A DNA stretch of 64,000 nucleotides from the NCBI RefSeq assembly GCF_008795985.1, contig NZ_VMHP01000001.1:1-64000 (forward strand). The letters are read 5' to 3'. This document shows positions 48,480 through 57,827 of the stretch, in pieces. The first letter of the stretch is position 1; each line of letters starts with the position of its first letter. The translations under genes and the position numbers were made by a program. The notes beneath the pieces are model-generated. The model was not told where the DNA came from. It saw only the letters and a list, made by a program, of their open reading frames with translations, and did not search any database. The stretch is from Marinobacter halotolerans. Its GTDB lineage: Bacteria; Pseudomonadota; Gammaproteobacteria; Pseudomonadales; Oleiphilaceae.

Positions 48480-49157
48480 ATGTCCCTACTGACTTCGCTG
48501 ATCCAGGCCGGTGCCCAGTTCCAGCAGGCCATGGAGAAACGCCAGGCGTCTGTGTCCGCCGACGGCGGCACCAACACTGGTCTCAAAGCCGCGGCCGGCA
48601 AAGCTTCAGCAGAACAGGCAACGTCCGCCACAGATGATCGTTTTACCCCATCGGGCAACGGCGACACCGACCCCTTTCAGATCAAGGCACGCAAACTTGC
48701 CATGGCGGATTACAAGCAGACCGTAGGGCAGGATCTTGCCTTTGTCCGGGAAACACTGCGGCACAAACTTGCCGAATATCAGCTTAGCCCGGCCAGCAGC
48801 ATGGAAGTATCAAGGGACGACAATGGCGACATTCGCCTGAGTGGCAACCTGCCCCCGCAGAGCAGCGCCCGGATCGAGCAGGACCTGAACAACAGCCGGC
48901 CCTTTCGGGAGGCTTTCAGCAGGCTGAGCGCCAGCGAGCCGACGCTCCACTTCATGGATAACGCGCTCAAACTGAATAAAGCCTACGGCGTCAGCAATTC
49001 CCTGCTCGACACCATCACCAGCGAGAACCAGCAATTCAACGGACTTCAGGACCTGGTTCACCGCTACGATTCCGTTCGCCGGTCGGTGGCCGCTGGCGAC
49101 AGCGAGGCTTACCGCTCCAGCAAAGATTACGCGTTCAGCCTAAACACCCTGGCCTGA
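48480..49157 (+). CDS. hypothetical protein, 225 residues
   Basis: I do not recognise a family. From the ATG at 48480 (GGAGGA ribosome site 9 bases upstream) the protein begins MSLLTSLIQAGAQFQQAMEK, then has a low-complexity S/A/D-rich stretch (about 25-60). The rest is helical and hydrophilic, with SPASSMEVSRDDNGDIRLSG and LKLNKAYGVSNSLLDTITS. There is no signal peptide or membrane helix. It lies 60 bases after the c-di-GMP gene and may be co-transcribed. Confidence 0.7.
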   Translation: MSLLTSLIQAGAQFQQAMEKRQASVSADGGTNTGLKAAAGKASAEQATSATDDRFTPSGNGDTDPFQIKARKLAMADYKQTVGQDLAFVRETLRHKLAEYQLSPASSMEVSRDDNGDIRLSGNLPPQSSARIEQDLNNSRPFREAFSRLSASEPTLHFMDNALKLNKAYGVSNSLLDTITSENQQFNGLQDLVHRYDSVRRSVAAGDSEAYRSSKDYAFSLNTLA

Positions 49158-49172
49158 ACGCGTACCCTGGCT

Positions 49173-49796
49173 CTAAAGCTGGAACGGCTTCGGGTCGCCC
49201 TTACCCTCACGGGTCACTTCCGGAACGTCTCCGGTCATGTTGACCACGGTCGTCGCCTCAAGGCCGCAGAAACCACCGTCGATAATAAGATCGAGCTCGT
49301 GTTCCAGCCGGTCGCGGATTTCCTCCGGATCGGTCATCGGGTCTTCCTCACCCGGCAGAATAAGCGTACTGCTCATGATCGGCTCACCCAGTTCCGCCAG
49401 CAATTCCTGAACGATGGGGTTGTCCGGCACACGCATACCGATGGTTTTGCGCTTTGGGTGCAGCAATCGACGCGGTACTTCACTGGTAGCCTCCAGAATG
49501 AAGGTGTAGGCGCCCGGCGTGAACTGCTTTAGCAATCGGTATTGGGTATTGCCCACCTTTGCGAAGACGCCGACGTCGGAAAGATCCCGGCACATCAGGG
49601 TGAAGTTGTGCTTGTCGTCCAGGCGGCGAATGCGTTTGATGCGGTCCACCGCCTGCTTGTCGTCCAGCTGGCAGCCGATGGCATAGGCGGAATCCGTTGG
49701 AAACACAATCACCCCACCTTTGCGCAGAATATCTGCTGCCTGGTTGATCAGTCGCTTCTGGGGCGTTACCGGATGAATCTGGAAAAACTGACTCAC
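49173..49796 (-). CDS. yciO: YciO-like member of the YrdC/Sua5 family
   Basis: This 207-residue protein is of the YrdC/Sua5 fold and closest to E. coli YciO: MSQFFQIHPVTPQKRLINQA, GGVIVFPTDSAYAIGC, NFTLMCRDLSDVGVF and TIGMRVPDNPIVQELL. TsaC/Sua5 members make threonylcarbamoyl-AMP for tRNA; YciO itself is thought to be a divergent member. The start at 49796 overlaps the bolA stop by four bases (ATGA), so the pair is coupled. Confidence 0.92.
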   Translation of the reverse strand: MSQFFQIHPVTPQKRLINQAADILRKGGVIVFPTDSAYAIGCQLDDKQAVDRIKRIRRLDDKHNFTLMCRDLSDVGVFAKVGNTQYRLLKQFTPGAYTFILEATSEVPRRLLHPKRKTIGMRVPDNPIVQELLAELGEPIMSSTLILPGEEDPMTDPEEIRDRLEHELDLIIDGGFCGLEATTVVNMTGDVPEVTREGKGDPKPFQL

Positions 49797-50137
49797 TGTT
49801 TGCCTCCTGCGGTGAAAGCCGGATCGTGTTTCGAACCACCCAGGCAGTTGGGCGAGTCAGGCGCCGCCTGGCCCGATTCGGCCCATTCCTGCGGCGTATA
49901 AAGATGAAGTGCCAGTGCGTGAACACCACCGGACAGCTCCTCCGCGAGTATCCCGTAGATGGCCTGGTGACGCTTCACCTTGCCCTGCCCCTCAAAATCG
50001 GCAGATACCAGCGTTACCTTGAAATGGGTTTCGGAATTCGGCGGCACATTGTGTTTGTGGCTTTCATTCTCGACCGCAAGAATATCGCAGTTGAAAGCTG
50101 GCTCCAGCTTCTGTTCAATCGAGTGTTGAATCGTCAT
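49793..50137 (-). CDS. BolA-family protein
   Basis: This 114-residue protein has the BolA fold: MTIQHSIEQKLEPAF, then ESHKHNVPPNSETHFKVTLV and the helix KVKRHQAIYGILAEELSGGV, then HALALHLYTPQEW. BolA proteins pair with monothiol glutaredoxins on Fe-S clusters; the conserved His in HAL is present. The start at 50137 (ATG) has AGGAG about 12 bases upstream; a GTG at 50149 is also possible. It is the first gene of a bolA-yciO unit. Confidence 0.9.
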   Translation of the reverse strand: MTIQHSIEQKLEPAFNCDILAVENESHKHNVPPNSETHFKVTLVSADFEGQGKVKRHQAIYGILAEELSGGVHALALHLYTPQEWAESGQAAPDSPNCLGGSKHDPAFTAGGKQ

Positions 50138-50259
50138 GACCGGAGTCACTCCTGTTCCAGTGCGTTTGCGCCCAGTCTACTACAGCAAGGGCCCGGTCTG
50201 CTTGACAGGATTGGGGCAAAGCGCCATCTTCCTATGCCCTTTTTAACCCGCTGAAGCCT

Positions 50260-52428
50260 ATGCGTCTGTACATTGCCGAGAAACCCAGCCTGGGCCGTGC
50301 CATTGCCGCGGCGCTTCCCACTCCCCACCAGAAGGGGCAGGGCTGGATCCGCTGTGGTCAGGGCGAAGACGCCTGTACAGTAAGCTGGTGTATCGGCCAC
50401 CTGCTGGAACCCGCCGAGCCGGCCCAGTATGACCCCAGATGGAAAAAATGGCGGCGCGAGGATCTTCCCCTTTTCCCTGGCCAGTGGCAGGTGGCGCCCA
50501 AACCCAGTGTCAGTCAGCAGTTGCAGATATTGCAGTCGCTGATGAACAAGGCCGATCTGATTATTCACGCCGGCGACCCGGACCGAGAAGGCCAGCTGTT
50601 GGTTGACGAATTGATCCGCTACGCTGGGGTACAGTGCCCGGTCGAGCGCATCCTGATTAACGATCTGACCCCCAGCGCCGTCGCCAGAGCCATAGCCGCG
50701 CCCCAGGACAACCGTCGGTTCCGGCGTCTTTCCCACTCGGCCCTGGCCCGCCAGCGCGCCGACTGGCTCTACGGAATCAATCTGACCCGTTTTTACACCC
50801 TGTTCTACCAGCAGCAAGGGCAAGAGGGCGTATTTTCCGTGGGGCGGGTGCAGACACCGGTACTGGGACTGGTCGTCACCCGTGACAACACCATTGAAAA
50901 CTTTGAGCCGAAGCCCTTTTTCCGCATTGAAGCCACCTGTCATGCAACGGATGAACAATCACCCACGGACCGTTTTGTCGCCCGCTGGTTACCTTCTGAA
51001 AAAGATCAGGACCATATCGATGAAGAAGGGCGGCTGCTCGACCGCGAGGTTGCAGAGCAGATAGCCGAGGCGGTCAAAGGGCGGCCAGGCAGGATTACCG
51101 AGGCAAGGTTTCGCGACCGAAACGAGCCTCCTCCCTTGCCGCTATCCCTGTCCGCGCTTCAGATCGAAGCCGGCCGGCTGTTTCGCATGGGTGCCAAGGA
51201 TGTTCTGGACGTCGCGCAGAATCTCTACGAGCGCCACCAGCTGATCACCTATCCGCGCTCGGATTGCCGGTATCTCCCGGAGGGCCACTATGAGCAACGC
51301 CATACCGTGGTTCAGGCGATCCGCAAAATCGCATCGGATCTCGATCAGGCCTGCGATTCAGCCGATCTGGCCCTTCGCTCGGCGGCCTGGAACGATAAAA
51401 AAGTGGACGCCCACCACGCCATCATCCCCACCGCCCGCCAGAGCGGGTCCGGCCGCCTCAGTGAAGCGGAGCAGAAAATCTATGATCTGATCAGCCGCTA
51501 TTACCTGATGCAGTTCAACGCCGACGCCATCCACCGGGAGGGTCGCCTGAAGCTGACTATCGGCGAGCATGAATTCCGCGCTACCGAAACCGCCATTGCC
51601 GAGCCCGGCTGGAAGCAGTTGGAGATACGCCAGCGCGAGGAGCGCCAGGAAGTAACAAAGGCCCCCCTGCCGAGGCTTTCCGTCAGAGATCCGATACTGT
51701 GTGAATCCGCCGACATCCGGGAACGCAAGACCCAGCCACCGCAGCCCTTTACCGACGCCACACTGCTGTCGGCGATGACGAATATTGCCCGATTTGTCAG
51801 CGATACGGAGCTGCGCAAAACCCTGCGGGAAACCGATGGTCTGGGTACGGAAGCCACACGGGCGGCCATCATCGATACTCTCTTCCGACGCGAGTACCTG
51901 GTGCGGGAAAAACGGTACATCCGCTCTACCCCGAAGGGTCGGGACCTGATTGAAGCCCTCCCCGAGTCTGTCAGCACGCCGGACATGACGGCGGTCTGGG
52001 AGGCCACGCTGGAGCAGATACGCAGCGGCGAAGGCGATCCCAGGGAGTTTCTGGCGCAGCTTCAGAACCAGATTCGCCAGCTCGTGTCCGAACCAGGAGC
52101 CGACCAGGCCAATACGGATCAACGCCCCGGCTCGGGGGTGCACTGCCCCAAATGCCGGGCGCCCATGCGGGAGCGGGAAGGAAAATTCGGTGCCTTCCAG
52201 GCCTGCACCCGCTTCCCGGACTGCAACGGCACCCGACCCATCGACGACACCAGCCCCGGCGACGGCAGCGGCGAGAGACCTGTACCCTGTCCCCACTGTT
52301 TTTCGCCACTGGTCCGGCGAAAAAGTGCAAAAGGCTGGTTCTGGGGCTGCAGTAATTTCCCTGCCTGCCGACAAACAGTCAATGATGTGGACGGCCGTCC
52401 GGCGGTTCGTTTACCGAATACTACATAA
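50260..52428 (+). CDS. topB: DNA topoisomerase III
   Basis: TopB relaxes and decatenates DNA and resolves recombination intermediates. The 722-residue type IA enzyme has an N-terminal Toprim domain (MRLYIAEKPSLGRAIAAAL, HAGDPDREGQLLVDEL), the active-site tyrosine Y331 (LITYPRSDCRYLPEG) and C-terminal zinc ribbons (CPKCRAPMREREGKF...CTRFPDC and CPHCFSPLVRRKSAKGW...CSNFPAC). Length agrees with the family. A response regulator gene begins 70 bases later. Confidence 0.95.
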   Translation: MRLYIAEKPSLGRAIAAALPTPHQKGQGWIRCGQGEDACTVSWCIGHLLEPAEPAQYDPRWKKWRREDLPLFPGQWQVAPKPSVSQQLQILQSLMNKADLIIHAGDPDREGQLLVDELIRYAGVQCPVERILINDLTPSAVARAIAAPQDNRRFRRLSHSALARQRADWLYGINLTRFYTLFYQQQGQEGVFSVGRVQTPVLGLVVTRDNTIENFEPKPFFRIEATCHATDEQSPTDRFVARWLPSEKDQDHIDEEGRLLDREVAEQIAEAVKGRPGRITEARFRDRNEPPPLPLSLSALQIEAGRLFRMGAKDVLDVAQNLYERHQLITYPRSDCRYLPEGHYEQRHTVVQAIRKIASDLDQACDSADLALRSAAWNDKKVDAHHAIIPTARQSGSGRLSEAEQKIYDLISRYYLMQFNADAIHREGRLKLTIGEHEFRATETAIAEPGWKQLEIRQREERQEVTKAPLPRLSVRDPILCESADIRERKTQPPQPFTDATLLSAMTNIARFVSDTELRKTLRETDGLGTEATRAAIIDTLFRREYLVREKRYIRSTPKGRDLIEALPESVSTPDMTAVWEATLEQIRSGEGDPREFLAQLQNQIRQLVSEPGADQANTDQRPGSGVHCPKCRAPMREREGKFGAFQACTRFPDCNGTRPIDDTSPGDGSGERPVPCPHCFSPLVRRKSAKGWFWGCSNFPACRQTVNDVDGRPAVRLPNTT

Positions 52429-52498
52429 CGATACTGAAGCCACTTTCATTTTTTGTAATACTGCGGTTTTCCTGGGAAAACTTCGTTGAGGACGCCAA

Positions 52499-53236
52499 AT
52501 GCGCATTGCACTTCTTGAAGATGAGCATGAACAAGCGCAACACATTCAGGCCATGCTGGCTGAGCGTGGGCATCAGTGTGATCATTTTCCGTCAGGGCAG
52601 TCCTTTTTGAGCGCGGTGCTGCACCGCAGCTTCGACCTGTTAATTCTGGACTGGCAGATTCCCGACACCAGCGGTATTGAGGTGCTGGAACAGGTCCGGG
52701 CGCACCTCAACTGGCAGATACCGGTGGTGTTTCTGACCCAGCGCGATAGCGAGACCGATATCGTGCAGGCGCTGGACGCCGGGGCTGACGATTACCTGTC
52801 AAAGCCTGCCCGCGAGGCAGAGCTGTTGGCCCGCATCAACGCACTGGCCAGGCGCACCAACCCGGACACCGAAAAAGAAGTGTTGAATTACGGCCCGTTT
52901 CAGATCAACACCCAGCAACGCGTCATTCAGCTGCACGGCCAGGCCCTCACCCTGACAGACAAGGATTTCGACCTTACCCTGTTCCTGTTTCAGAACCAGG
53001 GACGCCTGCTGACCCGCGAAATGCTACTCGAACGCGTCTGGGGCATGGCCAATGATATCAATACCCGGACGGTGGACACCCATATGAGCCGCCTGCGCCG
53101 CCGCCTTGGCCTGAACCCCGAGAACGGCTTCCGCATAAAGACCATCTATCAGCGCGGTTACCGTCTTGAAGCAATGGGGGCAACCGTCAATGCCCCGAAT
53201 ACTGATACCGAGAATACAGCGACAGGACAGGGATGA
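52499..53236 (+). CDS. OmpR-family response regulator
   Basis: This 245-residue response regulator has the acidic pocket E7-D8, phospho-acceptor D51 (LLILDWQIPDTSG) and the conserved Lys (YLSKPAREAELLAR), then a winged-helix DNA-binding domain (TDKDFDLTLFLFQNQGRLLT, VDTHMSRLRRRLGL). It leads a three-gene module with a FecR/LysM protein (next, two-base gap) and a CHASE2 histidine kinase, and is the expected target of that kinase. Its own targets are unknown. GAGG ribosome site precedes the ATG. Confidence 0.93.
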   Translation: MRIALLEDEHEQAQHIQAMLAERGHQCDHFPSGQSFLSAVLHRSFDLLILDWQIPDTSGIEVLEQVRAHLNWQIPVVFLTQRDSETDIVQALDAGADDYLSKPAREAELLARINALARRTNPDTEKEVLNYGPFQINTQQRVIQLHGQALTLTDKDFDLTLFLFQNQGRLLTREMLLERVWGMANDINTRTVDTHMSRLRRRLGLNPENGFRIKTIYQRGYRLEAMGATVNAPNTDTENTATGQG

Positions 53237-53237
53237 A

Positions 53238-54875
53238 ATGAGTAACAGCACCATCCGGATTCTGATCGCCCGCTGCCTGATCTCTGCCAGCCTGGTTTTC
53301 TGCGCTACGGCCCAGGCGGAGCTGTCGATCGGTCGTGGTTCAGAAGCAGGTTCATCAGGCTTTGGCGGGTCCAGTGTGCCCGAGTGGACCTATACGGTGC
53401 AGGCGGACGAATCTGTTAAGGACATTGCCAACCGTTTCCTGATGAAGAGCATTCCCTCCTCGAGACTGCTTCAGCACAACAATCTGATGGACCTGTCCCA
53501 ATTAAAGAACGGCGACACCCTCAGGATTCCTCTATCCTGGCTTCAGCAGCAACCGGAGCCGGCCAGGGCTGCTTCGGTGGCCGGCCAGGTCATGGTGTTG
53601 TCCGGACGCGACGGCAATAAAAGGCCACTAACGCCGGGTACGCTGATTCGTGTCGGCGACGAACTCGTTTCCCATTCCGGCAGTGCCACTGTGGAACTGG
53701 CGGATGGCTCCAGCCTCCGGCTGTCCCCGAATTCCCGTCTGACGTTTAACCGACTGACCCGCTACGGTAAGTCGGGGATGGTGGATACGCGCTTGCGCCT
53801 GAATGACGGAGAGGTGGAAACCCGGGTAGAGCCGTTTGAAGAGGATGGATCGCGTTTTGAGATCGAAACCCCCTCGGCCGTCGCGGCCGTTCGCGGAACC
53901 ATGTTCAGCCTTAAAACCGATGCCAGCGGTTCGGATCTGCGCGTCACCGAAGGCAGAGTCGCCTTTGGCCCGCGGGGTAAAACCCGGGTGATACCGGCGG
54001 GCTACAGCGCCAGCACTTCAATGGCCAATGTCAGAGATCTGAGTATCCGCCGTTTGCCGCCGGCCCCGGAGCTGAAACCGCTGCCCGCCCGCCTGACCGC
54101 ACTGCCGCAAACCCTGGGCTGGAAATCAAACGGCGCACCCCGATACCGTGTGAACGTATTCGACGCAGAATCCGGCCGCTGGCTGCAGAGTTCGACCACG
54201 GACGGCACAGAATACGATCTCAAGCTGTTGGACAATGGCCGATACCAGGCAAGGCTGGCGGCACTGGGCAATCGTGGCATTGCCGGCATGCCTGCGATGG
54301 TGGATTTTGAAGTAGACCTTCAGGCGCGCGCGGCAGAGCTGTCCAGTCCGGCGCCCGGCGAAGGCGTTAACGATGACATGCCGGAATTCCGCTGGCAGCT
54401 GCGCGGACAAAACGAAGTGGCGCGTATCGAAATTGCCGAAGACCAGAGTTTCAGCAACGTAATTGCAACCAGTGAGTGGGCCCCAGACCAGCAGGCCTTG
54501 CCGTCACGCCCTCTGTCCCCAGGCCAGTATTACTGGCGGGTAGTCACCGAAGCTGGCGGGAATTCCGTTGCCACCAGCGAAACCCGCTCACTGGTCGTCA
54601 ATGGCACCCTTCCCCCAGCGAACATCATCAGCATCAACTATGTGGATGAGCAGGTGCGTGTTTTCTGGGAGAAAGTCGATACCGCCTCACAGTACCGGCT
54701 ACAGCTGTCCGAAGAGCCCGGCTTCAGGAACATCATCAAGGAAGCGGAACTTCCGGGTACCACAGCCGCCTTGCGGCTGATTCCCGGACGGCGCTACTTT
54801 GTGCGCGTGAAAGCCCTGTCTGACGGCCCGCTGGAAAGCCGATGGGGGCCCGGGCGCGAACTTTTCCTGGAATGA
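53238..54875 (+). CDS. periplasmic FecR-domain protein with LysM
   Basis: From the ATG at 53238 this 545-residue protein has a signal peptide (LIARCLISASLVFCATAQA|E), a LysM cell-wall-binding domain (about 47-98, WTYTVQADESVKDIANRF) and a FecR domain (about 115-235, VRVGDELVSHSGSATVELAD; VAAVRGTMFSLKTDASGSDL). The C-terminal half consists of Fn3-like repeats (RVNVFDAESGRWLQ, YRLQLSEEPGFRNI). FecR proteins here are not next to a FecI sigma factor; instead this one lies between a response regulator and a CHASE2 kinase. It may sense or transmit a cell-wall signal. Confidence 0.88.
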   Translation: MSNSTIRILIARCLISASLVFCATAQAELSIGRGSEAGSSGFGGSSVPEWTYTVQADESVKDIANRFLMKSIPSSRLLQHNNLMDLSQLKNGDTLRIPLSWLQQQPEPARAASVAGQVMVLSGRDGNKRPLTPGTLIRVGDELVSHSGSATVELADGSSLRLSPNSRLTFNRLTRYGKSGMVDTRLRLNDGEVETRVEPFEEDGSRFEIETPSAVAAVRGTMFSLKTDASGSDLRVTEGRVAFGPRGKTRVIPAGYSASTSMANVRDLSIRRLPPAPELKPLPARLTALPQTLGWKSNGAPRYRVNVFDAESGRWLQSSTTDGTEYDLKLLDNGRYQARLAALGNRGIAGMPAMVDFEVDLQARAAELSSPAPGEGVNDDMPEFRWQLRGQNEVARIEIAEDQSFSNVIATSEWAPDQQALPSRPLSPGQYYWRVVTEAGGNSVATSETRSLVVNGTLPPANIISINYVDEQVRVFWEKVDTASQYRLQLSEEPGFRNIIKEAELPGTTAALRLIPGRRYFVRVKALSDGPLESRWGPGRELFLE

Positions 54876-57427
54876 TGCCAATCAGGACCACGCCATGGAC
54901 GCTGGGTCTGCCACTTCTGCTGATGCTGTGGCTCGCCCACGCCTTCGACATACCCCAGCGGTTGAATTTCTGGCTGTACGATTCGCTGATCACCGCTTAT
55001 CCCTCCAGTATTGCGCCAGACATTGCCCTTGTTGCCATTGACGAGAAGAGCCTGGACCAGCTGGGCCAGTGGCCCTGGCCCAGAGAAACCCACGGGCGTC
55101 TGATCGAGCAGCTTGATGCGGCGGGCGCCGATACCATTGTTTTCGACATTCTGTTTTCCGAACCTGCCCCGGGGGATCGCTCCCTGGCCAATACCATGGA
55201 GGCCCACGGCAGGGTTGTTCTGCCCCTGCACCTGTCGCCACCGTCCACCAACCAGTTGTTGGCCACCCATCCCCCTGCCCCGCTTCTGGCTCAGGCCGCG
55301 GCGTCGGTCGGGCATGCTCACGTTGAGCTGGACGAGGACGGCATCGCACGCGGACTTTACCTTCGCAACGGCCTTGGCGACCGTCTCTGGCCCAGCCTTG
55401 CACTTGCGACCCATCAAATGGAAGCGCCCGCACCATCACAGGCGCGGGCCGCTCCCTACACCAATATCCGTCAGTTGTTTCGGGCGGTTCCCCTGGCTGG
55501 AGCTTCCGGCACCATCACGTCCTATTCCTATGCCGACGTACTTTCCGGGCCGCCTTCCCCTGACCGCTTTGAAGGCAAGACCGTTTTTGTCGGCGCAACT
55601 GCGGCCGGTTTTGGCGACATCCTGCCCACACCGTTTTCCGGGCTTCGTCAGCCACTGTCCGGCGTGGAATTTCATGCCAATGCCTACTCCGCCCTCAGTA
55701 AAGGCGAGTTGATCAGCCGCGTACCGATGGCCGCGTCCTTTGCACTTGCAGGGGCGATTCTGCTTTTGCTGGCGATAGCCCTGCCACGAATGCGGCCAGC
55801 GAGGGCTCTAGGGCTCTGTTTATCCGCCGGCCTGGGGCTGGTGATAGCCTATGGGCTACTGTTGTTCATCGCGGAACTGTGGCTGTCAGTCGCTCACGCG
55901 CTGATCATTGCCCTGCTCGCCATTCCGGTTTCCAGCGGGTTACGTCTGGCCATGACCAACCGGTTCCTGAACCGCCAACTCGATGAACTCGCCCATGGGC
56001 CTTCCATGGCGCTGCCCAGCGCCTCTGGCAGACACCCTCTCCAGCTTATGTCTCACCTTCGTGCACTCCTTCAGCCGGAAGGCTGGCTGGTGGCGCAGGA
56101 CGAAGAAACCATCGAGGCTCAGGGCTTCCGTCTTGCAGACGCACCGGCATTGGAAACAGAAGGAAGGTGGGTTCATCGGAATAACCAAAGTTGGATCCGC
56201 CTGACCCGCCATCCGGTTCGCTACACCTTAGGCCTGAAACTACCCAACGATCTCAGCCGGGAAGCCATTCAACGGTATCTGCAACGACTGCCGCTGGCAG
56301 AAAATAGTCCAGGAGCACCAGACATATCGCCGCGGGAAAACATCTCCGCCCGCATTGAGAGGGTTCGCAAGGCCACCGCCCAGATGAGCCAGATGCAGCA
56401 GTTCATTCACCGCAGCTTTGAAAGCATGCCTGACGGCATCATCGTGACGGACGAACTGGGGGTTATCCGCTTTGCCAACCGACATATCGAGGAATGGTTC
56501 GGTGAGCCCATGCCCAGCCTCAACGGCTTGCCACTGGCGCGCCTGCTTGACGGCCACGATCCCAGGGAAAGCACCCCCTGGCATGAAACCGTTTCAGAGA
56601 CCCTGACCTTAGCCCAGGCCCGGACGGTAGACCTGCAACTGGCCAACAAGGCCTTCCTGATTCACTTTGCACCCTTCGCCCTGCCGGGCGGCGACCAGAG
56701 CGGCATCATTGCCAATGTGTCCGACATCTCGGAACTGCGGGAACAACAGCGTCAGCATCGTGAGGCCATCGACTTCATTTCCCATGATGTGCGCTCGCCA
56801 CTGGTCTCGCAGCTTGCATTGATAGAACAGCTCAAACGCAACCAAGGTCAGGTTGAAACAAGCCAACTCGACCAGCTCGGTATGCTTGCCCGGCGAAGCT
56901 ATAATCTTGCAGAAGAGTTTGTGCAGCTGGCCCGGGCGGAGCAACTTACCGAGACGCGGTTTTACGAATGCGAGTTTCTGGCCATCGCTGAAAATGCCCG
57001 GGACAGCGTCAGCGAACAGGCTGCTGAGAAAGGGATCCAACTGGTTCTCAACGGGCAGGAAGATCTCTGGCTGAAAGGTAATGCGGAGTTGCTGGAACGG
57101 GCAGTTATCAACCTGATAACCAATGCGGTCCAGTATAGCCCTCGCGGTTCCACCGTCACGGTTCAGGTGTTCAATGCCGGCCATGAGGCCTGCCTGACCG
57201 TGAGCGACGAAGGCGAAGGAATTGCTGAAGACGAGATGCCCCACCTGTTCAGCCGTTACCGTCGCCAGAAGAGCAGCGAGCTGTCGGGCAATCACGGCAC
57301 CGGGCTGGGGCTATCCTTTGTAAACGTGGTGGTGGAGAAACACCGGGGAACCATCGCCGTGGACTCGAGGCTGGGCGCCGGTTCCGCGTTCAGCCTGAAG
57401 CTGCCGATGGTTCATCCGGTAAACTGA
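54872..57427 (+). CDS. CHASE2-PAS sensor histidine kinase
   Basis: This 851-residue membrane kinase begins with a membrane helix (LGLPLLLMLWLAHAF), then a periplasmic CHASE2 domain (about 40-285), a cluster of membrane helices (about 285-370), a PAS-type domain (MPDGIIVTDELGVIRFANRH near 530) and HisKA/HATPase_c domains with phospho-acceptor H638 (DFISHDVRSPLV), N-box INLITNAVQYSP and G-boxes VSDEGEGIAE and NHGTGLGLSF. The ATG at 54872 overlaps the stop of the FecR gene (ATGA); a second ATG follows at 54875. It is the sensor of the module, partner of the regulator at 52499. Confidence 0.93.
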   Translation: MMPIRTTPWTLGLPLLLMLWLAHAFDIPQRLNFWLYDSLITAYPSSIAPDIALVAIDEKSLDQLGQWPWPRETHGRLIEQLDAAGADTIVFDILFSEPAPGDRSLANTMEAHGRVVLPLHLSPPSTNQLLATHPPAPLLAQAAASVGHAHVELDEDGIARGLYLRNGLGDRLWPSLALATHQMEAPAPSQARAAPYTNIRQLFRAVPLAGASGTITSYSYADVLSGPPSPDRFEGKTVFVGATAAGFGDILPTPFSGLRQPLSGVEFHANAYSALSKGELISRVPMAASFALAGAILLLLAIALPRMRPARALGLCLSAGLGLVIAYGLLLFIAELWLSVAHALIIALLAIPVSSGLRLAMTNRFLNRQLDELAHGPSMALPSASGRHPLQLMSHLRALLQPEGWLVAQDEETIEAQGFRLADAPALETEGRWVHRNNQSWIRLTRHPVRYTLGLKLPNDLSREAIQRYLQRLPLAENSPGAPDISPRENISARIERVRKATAQMSQMQQFIHRSFESMPDGIIVTDELGVIRFANRHIEEWFGEPMPSLNGLPLARLLDGHDPRESTPWHETVSETLTLAQARTVDLQLANKAFLIHFAPFALPGGDQSGIIANVSDISELREQQRQHREAIDFISHDVRSPLVSQLALIEQLKRNQGQVETSQLDQLGMLARRSYNLAEEFVQLARAEQLTETRFYECEFLAIAENARDSVSEQAAEKGIQLVLNGQEDLWLKGNAELLERAVINLITNAVQYSPRGSTVTVQVFNAGHEACLTVSDEGEGIAEDEMPHLFSRYRRQKSSELSGNHGTGLGLSFVNVVVEKHRGTIAVDSRLGAGSAFSLKLPMVHPVN

Positions 57428-57428
57428 T

Positions 57429-57827
57429 TCAGCCCTTGATGGTTTTGCTCACCAGGTCGGAGGGAGGGCTCATCAGGCCGCTCGTGTCTTCAACCTGGAC
57501 ACTGAAATGCCAAGTACCAACACCCAGGTTCTTCACGGTGTATTCCATGGTGCTTGCATTATCGATCACGACAGACTTATCCAGGTTCTCCGGATCCTGG
57601 CCATAGTTGATCACGTAACCAGCCAGCTCCCCCATTTTCAGACCTTCACCATTCTGGCGCTGATCGGGAGCATTCCAGCTCAGCGCTGCAGAGCGCTCCA
57701 GGGTTTGCTGGCCACCGGAACTCTGCGTACCAGTCTCGTCGGAAGAACCGCCACCACATCCAGCCAGGGCGATTCCGAATACTACCGCGGCGATCCCTGC
57801 CTTTGACATTTTAATGACGTTCTTCAT
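57429..57827 (-). CDS. Fn3-like lipoprotein
   Basis: This 132-residue protein has a lipoprotein signal (AAVVFGIALAG then C24), a glycine/serine/threonine linker and a fibronectin type III-like domain (ALSWNAPDQR, GYVINYGQDPENLD, WHFSVQVEDTSGLMSPPSD). No family name is obvious beyond FN3. It is convergent with the CHASE2 kinase gene, ending two bases away, and shares the FN3-like theme with the FecR protein of that module, but a functional link is only a guess. Confidence 0.75.
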   Translation of the reverse strand: MKNVIKMSKAGIAAVVFGIALAGCGGGSSDETGTQSSGGQQTLERSAALSWNAPDQRQNGEGLKMGELAGYVINYGQDPENLDKSVVIDNASTMEYTVKNLGVGTWHFSVQVEDTSGLMSPPSDLVSKTIKG

